This document shows positions 8,787 to 18,750 of a stretch of 64,000 nucleotides of DNA, one piece after another. Source of the DNA: an uncultured Hyphomonadaceae bacterium (GTDB taxonomy: Bacteria; Pseudomonadota; Alphaproteobacteria; Caulobacterales; Maricaulaceae). The notes beneath the pieces were generated by a model, which saw nothing but the letters and a program-made list of their open reading frames with translations, was not told where the DNA came from and did not search any database. The position numbers and the translations under genes were made by a program. Location: positions 30,907 through 94,906 of the forward strand of contig CAJXPX010000014.1 of NCBI GenBank assembly GCA_913058335.1. Reading direction: 5' to 3'. Each line of letters opens with the position of its first letter. Position 1 is the first letter of the stretch.

Positions 8787-9925
8787 GTCGGAAGCTTGAC
8801 CGTGGCCGTGGCCTGCGCCGCCAAACCTTCCCCGCGCCCCGTAAAGCCGAGTTTCTCGGTGGTTGTGGCTTTCACGCTCACGCGGGTTAAGGGGAGCTGG
8901 CAAAGCGCCGCAATTCGCTCTCGCATTTTTTCGCGATGGGGTTTTATTTTGGGCTTCTCACAGATCAGCGTTACATCGACATGTTGGAGGGTGCCGCCCC
9001 GTTCGGCGAGCTTTTCCAACGCAAATAGCAAGAATTTATCAGACGCCGCCCCTTTCCATTTTGGGTCGGAAGGCGGAAAGTGATCTCCAATATCGCCAAA
9101 AGCCAACGCTCCGAGCAAGGCGTCCGTCAAGGCGTGAAGGCCTGCATCGGCGTCTGAATGTCCTTTTAAGGTAAACCCGCATTCTATCGGGACGCCGCAC
9201 AGCCATAAAGGGCCGCCCTGTTCGAATTGATGAACATCAAACCCGGATCCGGTTGCGATATATGTTTCTGTCTGCATCATTTTTTCCGCCTTAGCGAAAT
9301 CTTCGGAGTAGGTCAGTTTAAAATTACGTTGATCGCCTTCGGTAAAAGCAATCTCAAGGCCGTATTCCTTTGCTACGGCGATGTCATCTGCCCGGCTTGC
9401 CCCTTTCTGTAAGGCTTTAAAGGCTTGAGATATTTTTGAAAAATGAAATGCTTGCGGGGTTTGAACGCGGCGCAAATTCTCGCGATCTACCGCGTCGCCT
9501 TTCAGCGTTTTCAAAGCGTCTGGAATAGGCAGCGCCGGCGCTGCGGCCGGACAGGATTGAAGGGCCTGAAAAAGGCCAGACAGAAGTTTCGGGGAAACAA
9601 AGGGACGGGCGGCATCATGGATAAAAACGAGGTCTATTTCGGAATCCTCTAATGCTTTAAGACCGTTACGCACAGATTCTGTGCGGCTTTCCCCGCCTAC
9701 GACTATCCTCGCATCAAGAGGAAAATTGGCCAGAACAGATTGCACTTTATTATCTTCGGGGCTGACCACCACGCAAAAAACGTCGAAATTATAGGCTTTC
9801 TGTAAATTGGCAAGCGTGTGTAGAAGAAGGGGTTTCCCCGATAGGAGCCTATATTGTTTCGGAATATTTCCGCCCGCCCGTTCGCCCTTGCCGGCGGCGA
9901 CTAAAATTAAGGCGGTGCGGAGCAT
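8783..9925 (-). CDS. ispDF: Bifunctional IspDF: MEP cytidylyltransferase / MECDP synthase
   Basis: This enzyme catalyses two non-consecutive steps of the MEP isoprenoid pathway. Residues 1 to about 220 are IspD (AAGKGERAGGNIPKQY, HDAARPFV, TEGDQRN). Residues about 222-380 are IspF (GSGFDVHQFEQGG, GHSDADAGLHALTDALLGA, GDIGDHFP) with the metal-binding Asp and His residues. The length of 380 matches the fused enzyme common in alphaproteobacteria. It supplies isopentenyl units for quinones and, indirectly, for the carotenoid genes at 25.8-30 kb. It is coupled to the downstream pncC gene and divergent from dusB. Confidence 0.96.
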   Translation of the reverse strand: MLRTALILVAAGKGERAGGNIPKQYRLLSGKPLLLHTLANLQKAYNFDVFCVVVSPEDNKVQSVLANFPLDARIVVGGESRTESVRNGLKALEDSEIDLVFIHDAARPFVSPKLLSGLFQALQSCPAAAPALPIPDALKTLKGDAVDRENLRRVQTPQAFHFSKISQAFKALQKGASRADDIAVAKEYGLEIAFTEGDQRNFKLTYSEDFAKAEKMMQTETYIATGSGFDVHQFEQGGPLWLCGVPIECGFTLKGHSDADAGLHALTDALLGALAFGDIGDHFPPSDPKWKGAASDKFLLFALEKLAERGGTLQHVDVTLICEKPKIKPHREKMRERIAALCQLPLTRVSVKATTTEKLGFTGRGEGLAAQATATVKLPT

Positions 9926-9986
9926 AGGTCCTCAAAACGTGCGGTGAATTATTGTGCGAGCGGATTGCCCGCATTAAGAGAAGACA

Positions 9987-10979
9987 ATGGCAAATCCTCT
10001 TCATATCGGCAAGTTCGAACTGTGCTCCCGCGTTCTTGTCGCGCCCATGTCAGGTGTGACGGATTTACCTTTTCGCAAAGTATTGGCAAAATTTCGTCCG
10101 GGACTTGTTGTGTCCGAGATGGTGGCAGGCGACCGTCTGGCCAGCGGGGATCCGGAGAATTTAGCCAGGGCCGCAGGTTCGTCGGAGATCCATCCTCTGG
10201 CGGTGCAGCTCGTGGGTCATGATCCGAACTGGATGGGAATAGGGGCGAAGCTCTGCGAGGAAGCAGGCGCGCATATTATAGACATCAATATGGGGTGTCC
10301 GGCCCGAAAAGTCGTTGGCGGGCAATCCGGCTCTGCGCTGATGCGCGATTTGGATCATGCTTTGGCAATGATTGAAGAAACGCTCGCGGCGACGTCCCTT
10401 CCTGTCACGCTCAAGATGCGTTTGGGCTGGGATGAGCAGAGTCTGAATGCGGCGGAGCTTGCCCAACGGGCCGAAGTCGCCGGGATCAAAATGATTGTGG
10501 TCCACGGACGAACGCGATGTCAATTTTACGAAGGCCGCGCGGATTGGACTGCTGTGAAAGCTGTGAAAGAGGCGGTTTCTATTCCGGTCATTGTCAATGG
10601 CGATATTGATACGGGCGAGACGGCCCGGCAAGCGATGAACCTCTCCGGAGCTGACGGGGTGATGATTGGACGTGCACTGACCGGGCGGCCTTGGCTGATT
10701 TCCGAAATCACCGAGGCAGTTGATCAAATTCCAGCGCGCAGACTCTCCTTTTCTGAAAAGTCTAAGATTGCGATCGATCATTACAAAAATATTCTCGAGT
10801 TTTACGGAGTCGGCAAGGGCCTTCGTGTCGCGCGCAAGCATGTTGCCGCCTATTTGGAACACGCGCCGATAAAAGTCTCCGAAGCGCAGCGCCGCTTAGC
10901 GCTCTCGAGTAAAGCGCCCGATGACGTGTTATCGGTTATGGCGGTGGCCTTTCAGGATATAGAGGAGACGGCGGCATGA
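9987..10979 (+). CDS. dusB: tRNA-dihydrouridine synthase (NifR3/DusB type)
   Basis: This FMN enzyme reduces uridine to dihydrouridine in tRNA. It shows the FMN-barrel start [12 protein letters not shown], the catalytic-cysteine motif [19 protein letters not shown], and the phosphate-binding [11 protein letters not shown] and [16 protein letters not shown] segments. The length of 330 is normal. It heads the dusB-ntrB-ntrC operon, historically called nifR3 in alphaproteobacteria. Its TGA overlaps the ntrB ATG. Confidence 0.95.
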   Translation: MANPLHIGKFELCSRVLVAPMSGVTDLPFRKVLAKFRPGLVVSEMVAGDRLASGDPENLARAAGSSEIHPLAVQLVGHDPNWMGIGAKLCEEAGAHIIDINMGCPARKVVGGQSGSALMRDLDHALAMIEETLAATSLPVTLKMRLGWDEQSLNAAELAQRAEVAGIKMIVVHGRTRCQFYEGRADWTAVKAVKEAVSIPVIVNGDIDTGETARQAMNLSGADGVMIGRALTGRPWLISEITEAVDQIPARRLSFSEKSKIAIDHYKNILEFYGVGKGLRVARKHVAAYLEHAPIKVSEAQRRLALSSKAPDDVLSVMAVAFQDIEETAA

Positions 10980-12067
10980 GCTCTCCCGCGCTTGGTACTT
11001 CAGTCGGCGAAGATGCGCCCTATCCGTGTTTTCTTATCGATCCGGACTCACAAAAGGTCGCTTGGGCAAACGACGCCGCTCAAAGTTGGACGGGTTTATC
11101 CATCAAAGGGATGAATAAACAGGAGATCTGGTCAATCTTGAATATTCAGGACTTACCCAAAGAACGCATTATACAGTCTTTCAAAGAAGGGAGTGCGGTG
11201 ACGGTCCGCGATTGCGAAATAAAGTTTGAACATCGCGAAGACGCGGTTGTGCAACTTTCCCATTTAACAGCTTTCCCAAGTCAAGACCATATTGGTATTG
11301 GCATCCGATTTGCGAAAGCCCAACCGCGCAATAATCGAATGGGCGGCCAGGTTGTCTCCGGCATGGGCCGATTAATTGCCCATGAGCTTAAAAACCCTCT
11401 CGCCGGGATTAAAGGCGCGGCGCAGCTTCTGCGCGAAGATGTAGAAAGCGAAGAAGGGCAATCCCTGATCGATCTCATTTCGTCGGAAATTGACCGCATT
11501 CGCCGCTTAGCCGACCGCATGGAAACGCTGGGGGACAGTGACCCCGAGATTGAAGAACAGGTGAATATCCATGAAATATTACGGCGAGCGCGGAAAATCA
11601 TTCAATCTGCCGATAAAAATCTGGTCTTTACCGAACATTATGATCCATCCCTGCCGCATGCCGCTGGTGACCCGGATACGCTGATGCAGGCGGTACTTAA
11701 TCTGATTAAAAACGCTTCAGAAGCCGGTACTGAGATTACCTTGCAAACCAAATTCAGAAGCGGCGTTTCGGCCACAGGGGAGGGCGAGGAAAAAGCGCAG
11801 AGCCTGCCTATTGAAATTCAAATTATCGATAACGGCCCTGGCATCCCTGCCGATTTGGTTGATCAGGTGTTTCAGCCCTTTATGTCGACCAAGCAAGACG
11901 GGCAGGGGCTAGGTCTCGCGCTCGTCTCGAAAGTGGCTGCGGCGCATGGCGGCGTCGTCGAGGTTCGTTCTCACCCCGGTCACACCGCCTTTTCTCTCCT
12001 TCTTCCTGCACCGCGCCAACCGTCACCCGCCCGTACGAAAACAGAAAGTCTAGACCATGAAATATGA
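10976..12067 (+). CDS. ntrB: Nitrogen-regulation sensor histidine kinase NtrB
   Basis: A soluble histidine kinase that phosphorylates NtrC in response to nitrogen status, normally through PII. Residues about 10-115 are a PAS-like sensor region. The H-box [18 protein letters not shown] places the phosphorylated histidine at residue 136. The N-box ([11 protein letters not shown]) and G-boxes ([18 protein letters not shown]) are intact. It is 363 residues with no membrane segments. It overlaps dusB by 4 bases and ntrC by 11 bases, so the three are one operon. Confidence 0.94.
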   Translation: MSSPALGTSVGEDAPYPCFLIDPDSQKVAWANDAAQSWTGLSIKGMNKQEIWSILNIQDLPKERIIQSFKEGSAVTVRDCEIKFEHREDAVVQLSHLTAFPSQDHIGIGIRFAKAQPRNNRMGGQVVSGMGRLIAHELKNPLAGIKGAAQLLREDVESEEGQSLIDLISSEIDRIRRLADRMETLGDSDPEIEEQVNIHEILRRARKIIQSADKNLVFTEHYDPSLPHAAGDPDTLMQAVLNLIKNASEAGTEITLQTKFRSGVSATGEGEEKAQSLPIEIQIIDNGPGIPADLVDQVFQPFMSTKQDGQGLGLALVSKVAAAHGGVVEVRSHPGHTAFSLLLPAPRQPSPARTKTESLDHEI

Positions 12068-13373
12068 AGTTCTTCTTGCCGATGATGATGATAGCGTTCG
12101 GCTTGTTTTGTCCAAAGCGCTGACCCGCGCCGGTCATAATGTCAAAGCCACCGACAATGCCCAAACTCTTTTGAAATGGGCGCAGGCCGGGCAAGGCGAT
12201 ATAATCGTGACGGATGTCATGATGGGCGGGCGGGAAGTTTTTGAAACCTTGCCGGAAATTTCACAAGCCAGACCCAGAATGCCAATTGTTGTAATCAGTG
12301 CGAATAATACGGTCAATACGGCGCTGAAAGCCGGACAACAAAAAGTCTTTGAATATGTACCTAAGCCGTTCGACCTTGAAGATGTTACCAATGCAGTGAC
12401 GCGGGCAGGGCAATCCGTAAATCCGCGGCGAGGGAAGGTAAACCCCAAAACAAAGCGCCTCCCAATTATTGGCCGAAGCCCGGCCATGCAACCCGTTTAC
12501 CGTGCGGTCTCACGTTTCTCTTCAAGCGATTTGCCAGTTCTTATTCAAGGCGCTGTTGGGACAGGGAAAGATCTGGTGGCGCAACTCCTACATGATGGAG
12601 GCCCCCGTTCCGATCGCCCGTTTTTGCGCACAAACGATTTTTCAAACACCTCCCTAACCCTTCAAAAGGTAAATGGAGGGGATATTTATCTGGATGAAAT
12701 CGCCGAGCTTAGTCTGACGCAGCAAGAAGGTCTGATGTCGCTTATGACCGAGGCCGAATTGATACCGGCATCAAAACGTCCGCGTATTCTCTCCGCCACC
12801 CGAAAAGATTTACGGAAGCTGGCCGATAGCGGCGCTTTTCGCGATGATTTGCTGTTTCGGATTAATGTTGCGGAAATACGGATTCCACCTCTGTCAGGAC
12901 GGGATAAGGACGCCTATGAATTGGCTGAAAGCTTTTTGTCTCATGCCTCGCCCGGACAGCCCCGACGATTTGAATCTGACGCGCTGGATATATTACACCG
13001 CCATAGCTGGACCGGAAATGTGCGGGAATTGGAAAACCTCGTCAGGCGTCTTTCAGTTCTTTATTCGGACGACATCATAACCGCAGATATGGTGTTGCAG
13101 GAATTTTCCAAAGATATTCCTACGCGTAATGCCGAAGGCGAGACAAAGGAAAAACTCGACAAAAAGCTCGAAGAAGCCTGTCGTATTCTCTTAAATGACG
13201 ACCAAGGTGATCTTGACGAAACGATATATCAAACTGCTCTCTCTTGGGTTGAAAAGCCCTTAATTGTCGAGGCTTTGCGTTTGACGGGGGGCAATCGGGC
13301 AAAGGCGGCAGAACGGCTTGGCATTCATCGGAATACCCTTCGGACGCGATTGAAATCTCTCGATATTTCTTAA
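12057..13373 (+). CDS. ntrC: Response regulator NtrC lacking the GAFTGA loop
   Basis: DNA-binding regulator of nitrogen genes, 438 residues. The receiver domain (1-115) has the acidic pocket ADDDD, phospho-acceptor Asp53 (VTDVMM) and PKPF lysine. The AAA+ domain has Walker A GAVGTGKD, Walker B GGDIYLDEIAEL and the FRDDLLFRINV arginine finger. A Fis-type helix-turn-helix ends the protein (GNRAKAAERLGIHRNTLR). The stretch between PFLRTNDF and the Walker B is about 23 residues shorter than in enteric NtrC and contains neither ELFGHEKG nor GAFTGA, the loop that contacts sigma54. It may act without sigma54, as reported for Rhodobacter capsulatus NtrC. Function otherwise is inferred from synteny. 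Confidence 0.92.
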   Translation: MKYEVLLADDDDSVRLVLSKALTRAGHNVKATDNAQTLLKWAQAGQGDIIVTDVMMGGREVFETLPEISQARPRMPIVVISANNTVNTALKAGQQKVFEYVPKPFDLEDVTNAVTRAGQSVNPRRGKVNPKTKRLPIIGRSPAMQPVYRAVSRFSSSDLPVLIQGAVGTGKDLVAQLLHDGGPRSDRPFLRTNDFSNTSLTLQKVNGGDIYLDEIAELSLTQQEGLMSLMTEAELIPASKRPRILSATRKDLRKLADSGAFRDDLLFRINVAEIRIPPLSGRDKDAYELAESFLSHASPGQPRRFESDALDILHRHSWTGNVRELENLVRRLSVLYSDDIITADMVLQEFSKDIPTRNAEGETKEKLDKKLEEACRILLNDDQGDLDETIYQTALSWVEKPLIVEALRLTGGNRAKAAERLGIHRNTLRTRLKSLDIS

Positions 13374-13454
13374 ATTAGCCAAGACTAAGGAGAGCATAAG
13401 GATAGAGTTTCTTGTGTTGATTTTGTGCAACACTGCGATAAAAGAGTGACACTA

Positions 13455-13471
13455 GCGCCTTTATGAGGCGC
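13455..13471 (+). other. Short inverted repeat before ntrY
   Basis: GCGCCT, a five-base loop, and AGGCGC form a perfect 6-bp inverted repeat in the 114-base gap between ntrC and ntrY, ending 16 bases before the ntrY GTG. It has no following T-run, so it is not a standard terminator. It could be an mRNA hairpin or a protein site. Confidence 0.25.
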
Positions 13472-13487
13472 GCAACACTCGGATAGC

Positions 13488-15875
13488 GTGACTGTAACGA
13501 CACATATTCAGGCCCCGTCGCCAAAACACCCCTCATCCAGAAGTTCGGATGGCTCTCAGGCCGAGTCTGAAGAGGCGACAGAACTTGACCTTAACCCGTC
13601 TGATTATCCGGTTCAGCCTTTCATAAAGCGCGCGCCGCGAATTGCGCGTTCAGCGCTGTTTGGCGTTTTATTTATGACCGCCATCTTCGTCACCATTTTA
13701 GGGGCGATGTTTTCATTTTCCGAGCAAGCGGAACAGATTGACCGCTCTTTTGACGTCTTGCGCGCCAATCTCATCCTTATTATTCTGCTCGCGATTTATT
13801 TGGGCTATCGGGTTTGGAGCACCTTATTTACAAAGGCCAGACGCCGCTCGGCACCCCTCCTGCATCGCCGTTTTGTTTTTATCTTCAGTCTCGCAGCCTT
13901 GGTTCCGGCGATCATTGTCGGTGTGTTTTCATTGTCCTTCATCAGCCAGAATATCAATGATATTTTCGGGGCGGATGTCCGCAAGAATATGGAACAAGCC
14001 CGATCTATTTTGGATGACTATGTTGATCAGGAACTGGCCGATTTGGGAAAAGACATCAATATTTTATCCGCTGCGATTGATGCTGACCCAACCAGGATAG
14101 AACAGCGTATCTCGCTCACGGCAGATTTGCAGATACAAGCGCGGGTCCGTGATCTCGATTCTGTTTATATTCTAAGTGATAAGGGGGATGTGCTTTCACG
14201 TGTTGAAACGGCTTTTGCTCCGGACTTTCGTGTTCCTGCCGATAGCGTCTTTCAAAGTATACACAATGGCGGGATTGCTTATCAAAAAAGAGACGATCTG
14301 GATTACCTCATAGCGTTGTCGCCATTGCCGGGTTTTGCAAATGTCTATCTTTATGTAGGCCGCGTCCTCAGATCCGACAGCCAGATTTTATCAAGTATTT
14401 CAGGCATTGAGGGGGCGACACAATCCTTGGCTAATTTTAATCGAAAACAGGCCAAGACCCGAAATATTTTTGTTTTAACCCTTATGGAAACGGCTTTGCT
14501 TATTCTCATGGCCGCTATCTGGTTGGGCCTTATGTTGGGGAATAGAATTATCGAGCCGCTGGGACGGTTGATCACCGCGGCGGAACGGGTCAGGGCAGGT
14601 GATTTAAGCGCGCGGGTGAATGTGAGCGAAGATTGGGGAGAGATTTCCGATTTGGGGAGTGCGTTTAACCGAATGACCCAACAGCTCGATTCTCAGCGGG
14701 ACGCCTTGGTTAAAGAACATGATATTTCTGAACAAAGGCGTCAGTTTTCCGAAGCGGTGCTCTCCGGCGTTCGGGCCGGCGTTATTGGTTTGGCGCAGAG
14801 CGGCCGCATAACGCTGATCAATAAATCGGCCGAGCAACTTTTAGGATTTGACGGAGAAAGTCTATTGGGGCGTCCGATTGACCAGGTTTTATCTCCATTT
14901 GCACCCGCCTTTAAAAAAGGGCGCGAGAGTATTCAGGCGTCTGCCGAAGATCAGGTCAGTTTCGAAATTGATGGTCAGGTCCGGAATTTTGATCTGCGGG
15001 TTTCTGCCTATGAGGGGGCACGCAAAGATACCGGCTGGGTTTTGACCTTTGACGATATGACCCGACTTGTTTCTGCCCAAAGACATTCCGCTTGGCGCGA
15101 AGTTGCCCGCCGGATTGCGCATGAGATTAAAAATCCGCTAACGCCCATACAGCTCTCGGCGGAACGGTTGGAAAGAAAATATAGCAAAGAAATCAAGAGT
15201 GACCCCCAAACCTTTGCGAATTGTACTCAAACAATTATTCGGCAAGTTGCGAGCTTAGAGCAAATGGTGAATGAGTTCTCTGCCTTTGCTCGTATGCCCG
15301 CCCCGGAATTTGCCAATGTCAAATTACAGTCTCTTCTGTCGGAAGTTTTGTTTGAGCAAGGCGTTGCCTTTCCGGATATAAAATTTGTCCAAATCGCAAA
15401 AGACAAAAGCTCTCATGTGATTTGGGGTGATGAACGCCTTATCACTCAGGCGCTGACAAACATTTTCAAAAATGCCGGTGAAGCCGTGTTGCGGGTTTAT
15501 GAACATTCAGGCGAAGAAAAGGGCAAAGGAAGAATTGAAGCCGAGCTAATATCCGAAGAAGAGTTTGTCCTGATCCGGGTCGTTGATAACGGCCCTGGAT
15601 GGCCCGCAACGGACAGATCGCGCCTGCTGGAGCCCTATGTCACGACACGCGAAAGCGGAACGGGCCTCGGATTGGCTATCGTCAACCGAATTGCCGAAGA
15701 TCACGGAGGCAGTCTGATACTGGCAGAGCCGCCTGTGGGAAAAAGCGGGGCCTGTGTGGAAATTCGCTTTGCCAGAAAGAAAGTTTCGATCGCGCCCGGA
15801 GCCGTAGAGGCCGCCTTAAAGAAGACAACCCCCAAAAAGCCGAAGCCAAAAAAGACGAATCCTCAAAGGACCTAA
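13488..15875 (+). CDS. ntrY: Membrane sensor histidine kinase NtrY
   Basis: This membrane kinase pairs with NtrX and is linked in alphaproteobacteria to nitrogen, redox and envelope responses. Membrane segments lie at about 58-80, 90-105, 130-155 and 325-350, flanking a periplasmic sensor region. HAMP (ERVRAGDLSARV), PAS, HisKA (H-box HEIKNPLTPIQLSAERL, His545) and HATPase (DNGPGWP, GTGLGLAIVNR) domains follow. The only plausible start is GTG 13488. At 795 residues it is family length. A Lys/Pro-rich tail of about 25 residues ends the protein. ntrX starts one base after its stop. Confidence 0.93.
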   Translation: MTVTTHIQAPSPKHPSSRSSDGSQAESEEATELDLNPSDYPVQPFIKRAPRIARSALFGVLFMTAIFVTILGAMFSFSEQAEQIDRSFDVLRANLILIILLAIYLGYRVWSTLFTKARRRSAPLLHRRFVFIFSLAALVPAIIVGVFSLSFISQNINDIFGADVRKNMEQARSILDDYVDQELADLGKDINILSAAIDADPTRIEQRISLTADLQIQARVRDLDSVYILSDKGDVLSRVETAFAPDFRVPADSVFQSIHNGGIAYQKRDDLDYLIALSPLPGFANVYLYVGRVLRSDSQILSSISGIEGATQSLANFNRKQAKTRNIFVLTLMETALLILMAAIWLGLMLGNRIIEPLGRLITAAERVRAGDLSARVNVSEDWGEISDLGSAFNRMTQQLDSQRDALVKEHDISEQRRQFSEAVLSGVRAGVIGLAQSGRITLINKSAEQLLGFDGESLLGRPIDQVLSPFAPAFKKGRESIQASAEDQVSFEIDGQVRNFDLRVSAYEGARKDTGWVLTFDDMTRLVSAQRHSAWREVARRIAHEIKNPLTPIQLSAERLERKYSKEIKSDPQTFANCTQTIIRQVASLEQMVNEFSAFARMPAPEFANVKLQSLLSEVLFEQGVAFPDIKFVQIAKDKSSHVIWGDERLITQALTNIFKNAGEAVLRVYEHSGEEKGKGRIEAELISEEEFVLIRVVDNGPGWPATDRSRLLEPYVTTRESGTGLGLAIVNRIAEDHGGSLILAEPPVGKSGACVEIRFARKKVSIAPGAVEAALKKTTPKKPKPKKTNPQRT

Positions 15876-15876
15876 C

Positions 15877-17265
15877 ATGAAAAATGATATTTTGATTGTC
15901 GAAGACGAGAGTGACATCCGAGAAATGATAGCGGGCATTCTTGACGATGAAGGCCACGTGACCCGCCAAGCCGGGACGAGCGATGCGGCGCTGGAATCAG
16001 TGAAAACGCGGCAGCCCTCCCTCGTGGTCCTTGACGTCTGGCTGAAGGGGAGTGGTATGGACGGGATTGAACTTCTCGACAGCCTGAAAGCCTCTTACCC
16101 AAATTTGCCTGTTATTGTTATAAGTGGTCACGGTACAGTGGAGACGGCTGTTTCCGCTATTCGTAAAGGCGCCTATGATTACATCGTCAAACCCTTTAAG
16201 TCGGAGAAGCTGATCGTTACTGTGTCGCGGGCGCTGGAAAACGCCAGATTGAGGCAGGAAAATGAGGAATTAAAAGGCCGCGCCCAGACGGATACAACTT
16301 TAGTCGGGACATCCACTATTGTGCAGCAACTGCGTTCGAAAATCGAACGGATTGCCGCGACAAATTCCCGGGTTTTAATTACGGGGCCTTCCGGGTCAGG
16401 AAAAGAGCTGATTGCGAGACTTCTGCATGCTCAATCAAAGCGAGCCGATGGGCCTTTTAAGGCGGTTAATGCGGCGTCAATGGTGCCTGAACGAGTCGAA
16501 GAAGAATTATTCGGTGTGGAAGACGCCAACGGGACTGTAGCCAAAACCGGATTGTTGGAATCGGCCCATAATGGCACGCTTTACGTGGACGAAGTAGCAG
16601 ATATGCCTTCTGAGACACAGGGAAAATTGCTCCGCCTCTTGGTCGAGCAGCGTTTTCACAGACTGGGGGGGAGTCAAGATGTTCAGGTTGATGTCCGGGT
16701 AATTACGTCCAGTTCCCATGACTTGTTAAGCGTTGTAGAAGCCGGACATTTTCGCGAAGATCTGTTTCACCGCTTGAACGTCATGCCTTTGGAGGCTTCG
16801 CCGCTCAGTGATCGGCGCGAAGATATCCCCTTATTGGTGGAGCATTTTATTGCTCAACTCGCAGCTTCAACGGGCCTCCCGGCGCGCGAGATTGGCCCTG
16901 ACGCTATGGCGGCGCTACAAGCTCATGATTGGCCCGGAAATGTTAGACAATTACGTAATAATGTTGAACGGCTGCTGATTTTAGCAACAGGCGAGCCGGG
17001 GCAGCCCATTACATTGGCAACATTGCCTCCGGAAGTGTCTGTTGTCCGGCCTTCGGGCGGGCCCGCAGAGTCGGAGAAAATGATATCCATGCCGTTACGT
17101 GATGCGAGGGAGCATTTCGAACGCGAATATCTACAAGCGCAAATTGACCGCTTTGATGGAAACATTTCGCGCACAGCAAGTTTTGTCGGTATGGAGCGTT
17201 CAGCCTTGCACCGAAAGCTAAAGTCGCTAGGTTTGGGCGCAAATGGGCGTGATGACGCCTCCTGA
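15877..17265 (+). CDS. ntrX: Response regulator NtrX
   Basis: Partner of NtrY, 462 residues. The receiver domain has Asp53 (VVLDVWLKGSGMDG) and KPFK. The AAA+ domain has Walker A GPSGSGKE, Walker B GTLYVDEVADMP and an R-finger region FREDLFHRLNV. The segment after ELFG reads VEDANGTVAKTG where sigma54 activators have GAFTGA. This is the usual state for alphaproteobacterial NtrX, which is not thought to need sigma54. The C-terminal Fis-type helix-turn-helix is GNISRTASFVGMERSALHRK. It follows ntrY by one base. A GC-rich inverted repeat (CGGGGC/GCCCCG, 17273-17291) lies between it and trkA. Confidence 0.94.
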   Translation: MKNDILIVEDESDIREMIAGILDDEGHVTRQAGTSDAALESVKTRQPSLVVLDVWLKGSGMDGIELLDSLKASYPNLPVIVISGHGTVETAVSAIRKGAYDYIVKPFKSEKLIVTVSRALENARLRQENEELKGRAQTDTTLVGTSTIVQQLRSKIERIAATNSRVLITGPSGSGKELIARLLHAQSKRADGPFKAVNAASMVPERVEEELFGVEDANGTVAKTGLLESAHNGTLYVDEVADMPSETQGKLLRLLVEQRFHRLGGSQDVQVDVRVITSSSHDLLSVVEAGHFREDLFHRLNVMPLEASPLSDRREDIPLLVEHFIAQLAASTGLPAREIGPDAMAALQAHDWPGNVRQLRNNVERLLILATGEPGQPITLATLPPEVSVVRPSGGPAESEKMISMPLRDAREHFEREYLQAQIDRFDGNISRTASFVGMERSALHRKLKSLGLGANGRDDAS

Positions 17266-17309
17266 TAAATGCCGGGGCTTTTGTGGCCCCGATCACAATG
17301 TGAGGGCTC

Positions 17310-18683
17310 ATGCGGGTCATAATTTGCGGTGCAGGACGAGTTGGTTATGGGCTCGCTGCGCGTCTTGCCGCTGAAAACAATACGGTTACGGTCATCGAAC
17401 TTTCGCCTGAGCTAATCCGTCAGATCACAACAGATTTGGACGTAAGGGGCGTCATTGGCAACGGCGCGCATCCGGATGTGCTCGTGCGGGCCGGTATCCG
17501 GAATACGGATATGATTATTGCCGTTACCCACGCCGATGAGGTCAATATGGTCTCGTGTCAGGTGGCGCATTCTCTCTTTGATGTTCCCACAAAAATTGCC
17601 CGGGTAAGAGCGCAGAGCTACCTTAACAGTCAGTGGAATGACCTTTACAGCCGGGAAAACATGCCGATTGATATTATTATTTCTCCGGAAATAGAGATCG
17701 GGAAAGCTATTGTCCGACGATTGAATACTCCGGGGGCGTTTAATGTCGTGCCATTCGGGAATGGGCAGGTTCTTTTGCTGGGAGTGAAAATTCACGAAGA
17801 TTGCCCCATCGTGGATACCCCTATTCGCCAAATTCCGGATTTATTCGAGGGGCTTCACGCCGCGATTGTAGGCATAAAACGAGATGGCCTGGTCTTTGCC
17901 CCTACCTCTGACGACCCGCTCAATGTGGGAGATGATGCTTATTTCATCACGAAATCCGAGCATGCCTCCCGTCTGTTGGAAGTAATCGGAAATCACGAGG
18001 CCAAAGCCCGTCACGTTGTTATTATCGGGGCCGGAAATGTCGGGACCTATGTGGCGCGTGAGCTAGAGGCCATTTCCGGTATGCGGGTGCGTATGATTGA
18101 ATATAATAAAGAGCGCGCGGAAAAGGCCGCGGATGAACTTTCAAAGACGGTTGTTCTGAACGGGGACGCTATGGACGCCAATATTCAGGATGAAGCGGGC
18201 GTATCAAATTCGGAAATGGTCATTTGTCTGACCAATGATGATAAAATAAACATTCTTTCTGCTGTTCTGGCCAAAAAGCTCGGAGCCAACCACACGATCA
18301 GCCTTATAAATGAAGTGTCGATGCAGGATATGCAGAAAGAACTCGGAATCGACATGGTCATTGACCCGCGGGCAAGTACAATTTCGTCCATTTTGCGCCA
18401 TGTGCGCCGCGGGCGGATTCTAGATGTTTACTCGCTTGAGCAGGGGGGCGCTGAAGTTATGGAAGGCGAAGTGCTCGAAACGTCGCCCCTTGCCGGAAAA
18501 ACACTACGCGAAGCCGAATTGCCGGATGACATTACGATTGGCGCTGTCATTCATGATGGAAACGTCCTTTTCCCCACGCCGGATTTGCTTGTGCGTCAGG
18601 GCGACAAAGTAATCCTTTTGGCGGAACGCTCTGCGATGAAAGCGATTGAAGCCATGTTCCGGGTCAGTACGGATTATTTTTAA
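17310..18683 (+). CDS. trkA: Trk potassium uptake regulatory subunit TrkA
   Basis: A cytoplasmic ring protein that gates the TrkH channel according to NAD(H)/nucleotide binding. It has two tandem RCK units: Rossmann domains start with CGAGRVGYGLAARLA near residue 4 and IGAGNVGTYVARELE near residue 235, each followed by a TrkA-C domain (PIVDTPIRQIPDL and PLAGKTLREAELP). The length of 457 is typical. It sits between ntrX and trkH, the standard order in many alphaproteobacteria, with trkH 67 bases downstream. Confidence 0.95.
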   Translation: MRVIICGAGRVGYGLAARLAAENNTVTVIELSPELIRQITTDLDVRGVIGNGAHPDVLVRAGIRNTDMIIAVTHADEVNMVSCQVAHSLFDVPTKIARVRAQSYLNSQWNDLYSRENMPIDIIISPEIEIGKAIVRRLNTPGAFNVVPFGNGQVLLLGVKIHEDCPIVDTPIRQIPDLFEGLHAAIVGIKRDGLVFAPTSDDPLNVGDDAYFITKSEHASRLLEVIGNHEAKARHVVIIGAGNVGTYVARELEAISGMRVRMIEYNKERAEKAADELSKTVVLNGDAMDANIQDEAGVSNSEMVICLTNDDKINILSAVLAKKLGANHTISLINEVSMQDMQKELGIDMVIDPRASTISSILRHVRRGRILDVYSLEQGGAEVMEGEVLETSPLAGKTLREAELPDDITIGAVIHDGNVLFPTPDLLVRQGDKVILLAERSAMKAIEAMFRVSTDYF

Positions 18684-18750
18684 AATGATGTTTTTCCGGA
18701 TTGTTTCCAATCAAACAATGTTTTGGCGCCTAAAGCTGCGGGCCTGATAT

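Noticed and set aside
16480..16560. Missing GAFTGA in NtrX as an anomaly
   Set aside because: Loss of this loop is the normal state for alphaproteobacterial NtrX; only the NtrC case is kept as a finding.
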